DNA from: Aphrophora alni
Lineage: Eukaryota; Arthropoda; Insecta; Hemiptera; Aphrophoridae
Length of the DNA: 64,000 nucleotides
Direction of reading: 5' to 3'
NCBI GenBank assembly: GCA_963513935.1
Contig: OY740769.1
Span: 67,352,984 to 67,416,983, forward strand
Shown: one piece after another, positions 56,307 through 64,000 of the stretch
Layout of the letters: the number at the start of each line of letters is the position of its first letter
Position numbering within the stretch: position 1 is the first letter of the stretch
The notes under the pieces: model-generated
What the model was told of the DNA's origin: nothing
Databases searched by the model: none
What the model saw: the letters and a program-made list of their open reading frames with translations, nothing else
Translations under genes and position numbers: made by a program

Positions 56307-57491
56307 GCCCTGTACCAAAATCTTTCTTTTCTTTGAACTTGGGTACAATCTTCTTTTTTTTCTTCAATCGGGAAGTCAATTGGTCTGTCAATCTTTTATT
56401 CAAATCATTTAATTTTCTGATCACTATGAATTAAGGTTCATTTGATTTATTTGCTGTAGTAATATGTACAATGTATTGGTTAGTCCTGTCTTTCAGTTAG
56501 TCAAAGTATATAAAATAATTTACTTATAAATGGTATAGAAATTAAAATAGTATGATATTGCATTCATTATTTTAATAAATTAAACACACTTTAAAATTTA
56601 ATAAATACATATATACCTTTATTTGTTATATCTTTAATTTTGTAAAGTGAGTTTATTTATACGGTACAGAGATTAATAAAAATCACTAAACGTGAAAATA
56701 TTTTTATAAATTCCCACTTTTAGGGAACTTAAAAAAGTTTTGGGAAAATTCTAAGTAATATTCCAATATTTTAATTTCCTTCCCACAGGGATTATTACCG
56801 GCCTCTACTAATACTGGAATCCTAGCTTACATTGTGTCCACGTTTTGGTCGATTGAATAATCTGTATTTCCCTATTTGAAATTATATTATTCTCTATTTG
56901 ATAATTAATTGTTCATGTAAAATAAAAAAGTAGGGAATGAAAAAAGTTCGTCCCAGTTAGGGATGCAAATCATGTAACCAATCAAAATTCAATATATTAA
57001 CCCATTATAAAATCTAATATTGTACAAATTCAGTACAATATCTTCAATCAGAAAATAACAATAGTTAGCATGCAATGAATTCAGATTAAAAATAAAGCAA
57101 AAAAAAAGTCTATTGCGAATAATGGCAGTTTTTTATACTAATGTAGTTTTGTTCTTATATCTATTTTCACCAAGAAATTATTCATATTACAGTATAAAGT
57201 AAAAAATACAATACTTTTTATATACTACTAATGCGAAAGAAAGTAAATTGTGTGTAAATGGCAGTTTTATAGGCAATCAATAAGACGATGTACATAAACA
57301 GAATTAAAGGCTAACTAGTTTTCCATCGTGTTATTATTTTGCTAAATGCATTTTATTCTGTTGCTATGTCCATCCCTTTAATAAATTCATTCGTTTTTAA
57401 AATATGATTTTTTTTTCCCTACGTTTTACTAGTTTCTTTTAAACTACAACACAACAATGTAGACTTTCACCTGAACACTGATAATTAAATA
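56307..57491. other. Borealin intron, no other feature
   Basis: AT-rich; no supported coding sequence or element ends. Confidence 0.5.
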
Positions 57492-58391
57492 CAGTAAACA
57501 CTCTCTGATCCGGATCTCTGATATCCGGAAACTCCGATATCCGGCCGTCGTATGCCATCGTATAAAAAATAATAAAATTACAATTTTCTATACAAAAATA
57601 ATATTTTCGGGCCGAATAGTAGTGAACGATGTTTTTGAGCTGGGCACTGGGCAGTAGTGCGGTTCTGATTCCAAGCACTTGAACAGCTGATAGACTACGT
57701 GGAAGCACAAGAAGAATCCTCACCGGCCGATCTCCTTTTTCGTAGATGGAGAGATATTACATCTAAGAAGCGTATTCAACGAGCCAAGCAAGCTACCATT
57801 ACATCTTTTTTAAATAAAAACTGACGTGGGTACAAATTACTGTACTGTAATGAAAATTAACATTTATTGTACGTTCATCAAAATTTCATGTGTACAATCC
57901 TGTACGTATTTATTGTACTGTTTAATTTTCTAATCTTCATTTTTCGTTTGATATTTTTAGTTAACACTGTAGACCTAATTAATTGTTGTTTGTGTACTTT
58001 ATGCTGAGCCTCATTCAGCTTAAAATAAATAGAATTTTAAACATAGCTATTGTAATATATATTTAATTAACCTACCTTTTGTTGTTTTTGGTACTTTTGT
58101 TACCGGTTACCGTACCGGCAAACTACGGCAAATTACATAATAGTACAGTTAAAACATAACGTCTATAAATTACAGTAATTTGAAAAACCATAGTTAATTT
58201 TTAGACTACTGTGGTAAAGCTATAATTTATCGTAGGCACAACGCGTTAGAGCGCTAAAACCGTAAATTTGCTACGTTTTGTTCACATTTAAAACCACTTT
58301 AACTATATAAAAATAGCCACCCCGAGATCAGGATTTTTCGATATCCGGATCGGCCGGCGCCACATTAATTCGGATTAGAGAGTTTTTACTG
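57492..58391 (+). mobile_element. Third Tigger/pogo-type deletion element, TA target site
   Basis: CAGTAAACACTCTCTGATCC at 57492 and, reversed from 58391, CAGTAAAAACTCTCTAATCC, with TA on both sides (57490-57491, 58392-58393). GATATCCGGA-type words recur just inside each end. Only the transposase C-terminus is kept. A different subfamily from the two elements at 2815 and 16327, judging by ends and content. Confidence 0.85.
57640..57824 (+). pseudogene. Tigger/jerky-type transposase C-terminal fragment
   Basis: The plus strand reads FQALEQLIDYVEAQEESSPA, then DLLFRRWRDITSKKRIQRAK and QATITSFLNKN before TGA at 57822. A helical acidic stretch followed by basic R..+..A.Q.+ITSFF-like ends is common at the C-terminus of jerky/Tigger transposases. 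The DNA-binding and catalytic domains are gone. Confidence 0.6.
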
Positions 58392-58393
58392 TA

Positions 58394-58660
58394 CTATAAA
58401 AGATGAAAAAAATACTAAAGGAAGCCACAAATCAATCCAACACAAAGAACTGGAGGGTTATTCATACACAAGAAGTGGGACAAAACAAAAACTCAGACTT
58501 GGAACAGGATATGACTGCTTTAGAAACAGTTAGCTTACACCAAAATATAAATGCACCATTTACCAAGCACCAGGTTCTGTTATGGATGAGGATCATTTGC
58601 TTGACTGTACCAAGCTTAATAAATACTATCAAGGACTAAAACACATGGGTAAGTTATATT
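58394..58660 (+). pseudogene. C-terminal relic of a LINE (zinc-knuckle tail)
   Basis: In one frame RLGTGYDCFRNS, then after a stop QAPGSVMDEDHLLDCTKLNK and YYQGLKHMGKLY. The family pattern is RL.TGHDCL..HL......C..C.....M...HLL.C after the RNase H domain of Jockey/I-type LINEs. Here two knuckle cysteines are lost. The 78-codon ORF at 58403 is in a different frame and is probably a shadow. Confidence 0.5.
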
Positions 58661-58939
58661 GAGATGTACAGTTTTTGATAATAAGATGACTTCTCTACCA
58701 TTAGGAAGCCATCAGCCATAGGAACAAGGACAACATTTTATAATCATAATTTATAGTTAATAAAAATAATTATAATCGGTAAATTTGAATCGTCTTACTT
58801 AAATTTGAATTGTATAAACATTGTAACTATAAATTGTGAGTACATTTTAAAAATCTTTAAAAAAAAATTAAAAGACCTAAAGATATACATCCGTTTGCAT
58901 AATGGAAACACATACAAGAATAAAAACAGCATAAAATAC
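58661..58939. other. Borealin intron
   Basis: AT-rich, no feature. Confidence 0.5.
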
Positions 58940-59076
58940 CTTGGAATATGTAGTACTTCCCAATGTAACATTTGCTAAATCTTCTGGTATTGACATTTTC
59001 AACTGTGCCATCATTGTTGCAAATTGAGTCATGTCGTCCTGATGTTGTCTTTCTAAACAATTAAGGCGTCTCTGAA
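58940..59076 (-). CDS. Borealin-like protein, N-terminal helical exon
   Basis: Acceptor TTTTTTTTCTAG, donor GTATTT. It reads QRRLNCLERQHQDDMTQFAT, then MMAQLKMSIPEDLANVTLGS and TTYSK. Borealin's N-terminal helix, which forms the three-helix bundle with Survivin and INCENP, has the pattern (E/Q)xR(I/L)xx(I/L)E...(8 heptads)...I.(I/L)..P..L. This exon fits, including the Pro-x-x-Leu near its end. It needs one base from an upstream exon (phase 1). That start exon was not found in 59.1-64.0 kb. The frame reads in phase directly into 49781. Confidence 0.65.
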
Positions 59077-60479
59077 CTAGAAAAAAAAAATAATAAATTT
59101 TTGTATACCACAATAAAAATAATAGTAAAATACTATAAAAATATGATATATTTATTGAACACAAGTCAATGTTGGCATCTCAAGCTAGTTATTAAGACTT
59201 GGTGAACCAGCATTCTACACCTAAGCAGCCTTTATGAAAATGCAATCATTCTGATTTACTGATCCATTACTTTAACTCTGCTGTTGTTGAGGTTGGTTTT
59301 TTTTTATGGCAACTCAATAAAAGTGATCTCTTATTTACTTGATTAAAAAAAAAAAATTATGAGAGGTTAAACACAGTTCAGGTTACAGGCAAATAGCTAG
59401 TCAGACAGACAGTGAATTTACAAATGGTTTAGTGGATAAAATAAATAGGCCCTGAAGTCTAGGTTAAAAGTATATTATGATAATTATTTATTCAATCACA
59501 ATGAAATGGTAAGAGATTGGAGACAAAAAATCTAAAAACTAGTAGCAATTCCATTACTCATCAAAATCTATGTTTGTGTCATATACCACCTTCATCACAC
59601 TGCGAAGTGACTGTACTAATTATACAGGAGCTTATGATCAATTCCTCCTTATTTACTAAGAAATTAAAGCTTTAGACAATATTTTTCACAGGCACTTCGA
59701 GTCTCAGTAGTTCGAACACCCTATGAACCAACAATAAAGCAGACCAATGGATCCCCAATAAAAATAAGAAATTAGCCAGAGAGAACCCGACACATCATGC
59801 CTCAAAGTGTAAATTTAACACACATGGTCAGCACTGCTTAGTTCATGAATTCTTTCTTAGTCTTATTTCTTACAATTGTTGTCGAGACACCTTTGTCACT
59901 AAAAATACATAAGTTAGTGTCAGGTTGACTGGTATAGGTGATACTGAAGATTTATCTGGAGAGACTGTACCAGTGATGGATTGATATTCAACGTTGGGAG
60001 TAGATATGGCAATGAGTTATGTCGAGCAATAAGTGGAAGTTACGCCGATTGACATACGGTGCTTAGAAGATGTTGTGACATCAGTGTTAAAAAACCAGAC
60101 TCTATTTTAAAACAAAAGATACTGGACAATTTAAAAAAAATAATAATTCAAGGAGACCTCACCGCCAATTAACTTAAATTATCAGAATTCTACCGTAAAT
60201 CTATTGAATATTTCTATTTCAAGGTTTTTATAGTTTTTAACAAAATAGATGTACAAAAATTAGAAAACAAATTTAACTTTCTTCATACGAAAAATTACAT
60301 GTTTTTTCAAAACATAAATATACTTTTTGTAATAAAATTTATTAGAAGTTAAGCTTGTAATTTTATATATGGGGCTAGAATCTGGTTTTCTTTTATACTA
60401 CACCTACTTATAAGGGTACTGCAAGAGGATATGACAGTGATGCCCCTACATTACTATAGAGCCTACAGGACTTCATTTA
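59077..60479. other. Borealin upstream intron or flank; no gene seen
   Basis: 59690-60100 has a slightly higher GC content and short open stretches, but stops in all frames and no family match. The Borealin start exon could be here in undetected form. Confidence 0.4.
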
Positions 60480-61473
60480 TCACCACTACTACTACTAAAA
60501 GAAAGGATTTTAGAAAAAGGTTGAAATAATAAAAGTTTATCACTTATAATTTCTTTATAAAGTCAAATAAAGAAGAAAAGGATGCATCCATTTCAAGTAT
60601 TTCTGTGGAGTATAGGATACCATAACAAACTGTGTCAGATATACAAAATTTGTCCTTGTTTAACATGGATAAACAAAAATATGTTGTGAAATAAATGTGT
60701 AAGCCTGTAGATCAATCCCTAGATGATGCTGTGTACACACGTTTTGTTCACCTTACATTCTAATGGATTATCTGTGAGAGGGGTTGAAATTGAGACTGGT
60801 TCAAAAAGATTACCTGACCAGTTAAGAATTAAGGGATTTTAGCAAGTTCAGGTTGGCTATTTTTGATTTAGAAGATGACATAACATTTTAAATAAGAAAA
60901 TTTGTGGTGAAAGTCTCAGTGTGGATGTTGAAGCTGTGAACCTGTCAGGAAATAATTAGATGAGCTTAATTAAGAAGGATGGTTTACATTTAAGCCAGCT
61001 GTACAATTTTGACGAGAAGGCTCTGAATAATTGAAGAGTTCTACCTGAAAATACCCAAACATCTAAGTGTGATATAAATACACCTGTAAGAAAGATTAGC
61101 AAAGAAAGTGTGTCTGCAAATCTAGACAGAAGTATCATGCTAAAATCTGTAAATTGTAGGCAAAACTAAAAAGCTGCAAGTACTATAATATATAATACAG
61201 TTTACCCATACATTATTATAACTCAATATCTCAATAAGTGCTTGGTTTATTTCAGAAATTATTCTAGACTGGTTTCACAAGAAAGCTGTGTTAGAAATTA
61301 GAAAATTTCAAATATAAGATTTAAAAATGTATAGCGATAAAGTAAAAGCAAAAATTTTACTTGATAATTCTCCATGTCATCCATTTAGTACTGAACATAT
61401 GTAATTATGGGAAGATTAAGTATATGTTTATACAACCTATCACATCTCTAATCCAACTACTGTAATAGATCAG

Positions 61474-61517
<44 letters not shown>

Positions 61518-62020
61518 TCTGTACAAGAAAAAGTTTTTAGATGAAGTTCTGGAGATGGAATAACCACCAAATGAACTAGAAGACAGTAGAGGTCAACAGA
61601 ATTTGTTGAATATAAAATCCCTTTACATGAGGTCCCTGATTTAGAATTTTTGAGGTGTCGTGAAAGATATAATATCTTAAACTTTAGCCAGTGCTTGGAG
61701 TAAATTTCTTACAAATCCAGATTTTAAATTAGATACAAAATGGGTGTGAGAAAACAGATTTTCATGAATACTACATGAACATTGTGAAGAGGCCATATCG
61801 TTGGGGATATTTAATTGAGCTAGAGCAGATGAAGATGATCAGGATTTCAAATTTTGACTGAAGGGAAAATTGTGGATATTGTGATGGCAGTAGGATGTTC
61901 TGAGGAGGAAGAACAAGAAGATATCTATGATCCAAAACCGAAGTTAAGTGAAGTTATAGAACACTTGAATTTCACACAGTATGTTGAACAATTCGAAAAT
62001 GAGAACATAGCTGCATAATA
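60480..62020 (+). pseudogene. Decayed Tigger/jerky-type transposase, nearly full length
   Basis: Plus-strand frames carry: a CENP-B-type N-terminus (EKDASISSISVEYRIP then QTVSDIQNLS near 60577-60650), KPVDQSLDDAVYTRFVHL near 60704, GEKLSVDVEAVN-type residues near 60910, GLHLSQLYNFDEKALN near 60982 (family QIYN.DE..L, first catalytic Asp), AKILLDNSPCHP near 61349 (family LLLDNAPAHP, second catalytic Asp), TTVIDQGYI near 61460 (family PMDQGVI) and TLASAWSKFL near 61677. Many stops, and a TA microsatellite at 61475-61513 interrupts the DQG region. No inverted ends found. Confidence 0.75.
61475..61513. repeat. (TA)n microsatellite inside the transposase relic
   Basis: About 19 TA units expanded immediately after the codons for DQGYI of the jerky/Tigger transposase relic. 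Confidence 0.95.
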
Positions 62021-64000
62021 TGAGCATTTATACACAAATTATTAGTGGAGGAAATGAGTTTTAATGTAATACAAAAGATCAACAGGACATAAATGAAACA
62101 GAACAAGGATGAAATGTTATAGATATTTTCTTAAAAAAATTAAAATTAATATACACAAACTTCAGACCTTTATCTCTTTAACATACTAAAACATAACAGT
62201 GAGGTTTTTAATAAAAATGTTGTTTTTCACTACGATTTTATTGCAATATACAAAAGTATTAAAATCATTACAAAGTATTAGAAAGAAATAAGCTATAATA
62301 AGCTCGTGAGAGCCTTTGTACCTTCTCTCCAACAACAAGTTAAATTCTGGGAATCATAGCTTTTATTACCATATATGGAGGTGTCTTACCTCTCTATATC
62401 ATGTGGTGTTAAGTCCCACCTTTTTTGTAAAATATTAATTGTTTGCTTGTTTCCCTCACAAATGTTTTTACCAAAAGTTCACTTTATTAAAATTACATTT
62501 TCACAACTATAATTAAATCTAACTATCCTTATACCTAAATTGAATTATTATTACATTTTAAACTACATTGATATTATTTCAAATAAATTATAATTAGGCC
62601 TACTCTTGAATTAAATTATTATGATTATCAAATTAATTTACTATTTATTAATTTATTACTGGTTGGAAGATGTCCCATGCTTACACAGTGCACAATAAAA
62701 AAAATATAATAGCTGTTTTTAAATTAACACAACTGTTAATAAATTTAAGATATTGAAATAGCCACAAAACTGTATTTTAATTGATCAACCACCATTTTGT
62801 TTGGATGCAATATTTTAACTTGAACAATTTGTGGTATACTTTAATACAAATCTACAACATTCATGCAAACTTTTAACCAAATCTGTCCAAAAACAACACC
62901 CAAAATAAGAGTAGCAACACTAAAATGTTTGACTTGCATTGTTTGCGATATTTTTGAAGTAATTGTTGTAACTATTCTATATTTAATGAGGTAATTTGAA
63001 ATGCCACACGTTGGTTCGCTAATTGAAACTATTTAATTATTAATTATGTGCTTTATATGAATAAAGTGAGAATGGACTGAATTACATAACAATTTAATAA
63101 CTACTTATATTTTACACTACAAATCATACATTGTATAGTGCTATTATTTTTCTAAACTTCAAAACGTGTAATGGACACTAGTCAAGTAAGTTAATTACCG
63201 ATTTTGTACAAACAGCTAAACGTTTAATAATAATCCACTTATAGATATTTTTGGCAACAAATAGTTTTGTTTGATTATTATTCAGTTTGATGGACTAGAA
63301 TGTGAGGAAGTTTGTACATTGCTTCTACACAGTTTATGTTGTGCATCTTTTTCAGTTTGTATCTCAATAAAAGATTCATTGATCTTCTGCCGTGGGAGGA
63401 AACAAGTCACAGTTTGATTAACACATCATCTACTTAAGGAAAATCAAGGTAATAAAATAATCAATTTAAACATATTTTTGTAACTTTAGGTTTGCAATAG
63501 AGGGGGACAAGTTGTAAAACTTATTTTTTTGAAAAAAAAAATAACATTCGAAAAGTGTATAAATGATAAAATTGTCATTAATCATACTAACTACTCTTCT
63601 ACATAGCTTATCAAATTTTACATTGGATATTGTAATAGAGAGGAAAGATTTTAAAATAGGATTAAAAAAAAAATACATTACAAAGCTATAAAATACGCAA
63701 TTGCCTTTAATCATGGCTTGCTTTATGATTGTAATTATTAACATAACTTCTGCTTTCAGCTTTAGATTCAAAATAAAGAAAAAAAAATTATACAATTATT
63801 CTTTTTGGAAAATACCTGAACATCCCAAAAGGGTGTAAACAACAATGATTGCATTAATCATTACTAGGCATGTAGTTCCTATTTATTTTATAACAAAATA
63901 AAATTTCCTCATTAGTTTCGTAATAGACAAAAAACTTAAAAAATACCATTTTTGGAAAAAAAAAAATCTTACAACATAGGAACAAAAAACAAATTTGCCA
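62021..64000. other. No gene seen
   Basis: AT-rich. The minus stretch at 63390-63264 after CCTCCCACGGCAG stays open for about 34 codons (KINESFIEIQTEKDAQHKLC...) but has no family match and was not accepted as an exon. The minus ORF at 63466-63795 has only K/F/I-rich low-information sequence. Confidence 0.45.

Noticed and set aside
59690..60100. Slightly GC-richer stretch suspected as a coding relic
   Set aside because: Stops in all frames and no recognisable motif on either strand.
63264..63390. Possible minus exon reading KINESFIEIQTEKDAQHKLC
   Set aside because: A good acceptor and 34 open codons, but no family match and a stop without linkage to Borealin; could be chance.
1..64000. CRISPR arrays, operons, rRNA or tRNA genes
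   Set aside because: No spaced identical repeats of CRISPR type, no ribosome-binding layouts and no cloverleaf sequences were seen; spliced genes and transposons indicate a nuclear eukaryotic genome.

Overview
This is an arthropod nuclear genome segment, most likely insect. It is very AT-rich, has long repeat-filled introns, and carries insect-style transposons: piggyBac, P-like/THAP, Tigger/pogo, a Tc1/mariner relative, Helitron, gypsy, copia and several LINEs. Hemiptera would fit, but nothing here proves the order. There are no operons, no rRNA, no tRNA and no CRISPR array.

Host genes are sparse. (1) 6131-6751 (minus) is the first coding exon of a mitochondrial translation initiation factor 3 (mtIF3), ending at a clean GTAAGT donor. 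(2) Five phase-compatible minus-strand exons between 59076 and 30467 encode most of a Borealin/CDCA8-like chromosomal passenger complex subunit. Its four introns together fill nearly 28 kb with transposons, and its last exon has been partly duplicated in tandem. (3) Plus-strand exons at 19252-19388 and 23619-23710 encode the start of an unidentified small membrane protein. Plus-strand exons at 31119-31175 and 34601-34798 may be its end or belong to a second gene. The last two lie inside Borealin introns, so exons on opposite strands are interleaved.

Layout: 1-1440 hAT end and copia relic; 1441-6082 repeats, a Tigger element (2815-3581) and a foldback element (4983-5683); 6131-6751 mtIF3; 7800-10560 an old transposase gene split by a P-like element with perfect 28-bp inverted ends and an 8-bp target duplication; 13960-16060 gypsy pol relic; 16327-17454 second Tigger; 19-24 kb start of the membrane-protein gene, a piggyBac-type deletion element (20759-21801), a LINE tail and a 338-bp Helitron; 25.7-28.9 kb minisatellites, a GA microsatellite and a LINE relic; 30.4-59.1 kb the Borealin locus. 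The Borealin introns hold an R1-like LINE (33.0-34.3 kb), a Tc1/mariner transposase cut in two by a young LTR element (38796-42670), a nearly complete piggyBac with duplicated mini-exons (43762-48084), a LINE with ORF1 and ORF2 remnants (52.2-56.3 kb), and a third Tigger element (57492-58391). 60.5-62.0 kb is a decayed jerky/Tigger transposase; the last 2 kb looks empty.

The clearest signals are the nested insertions, the exon duplications (Borealin terminal exon, piggyBac mini-exons) and the interleaved opposite-strand exons. I found no convincing new multi-gene system.
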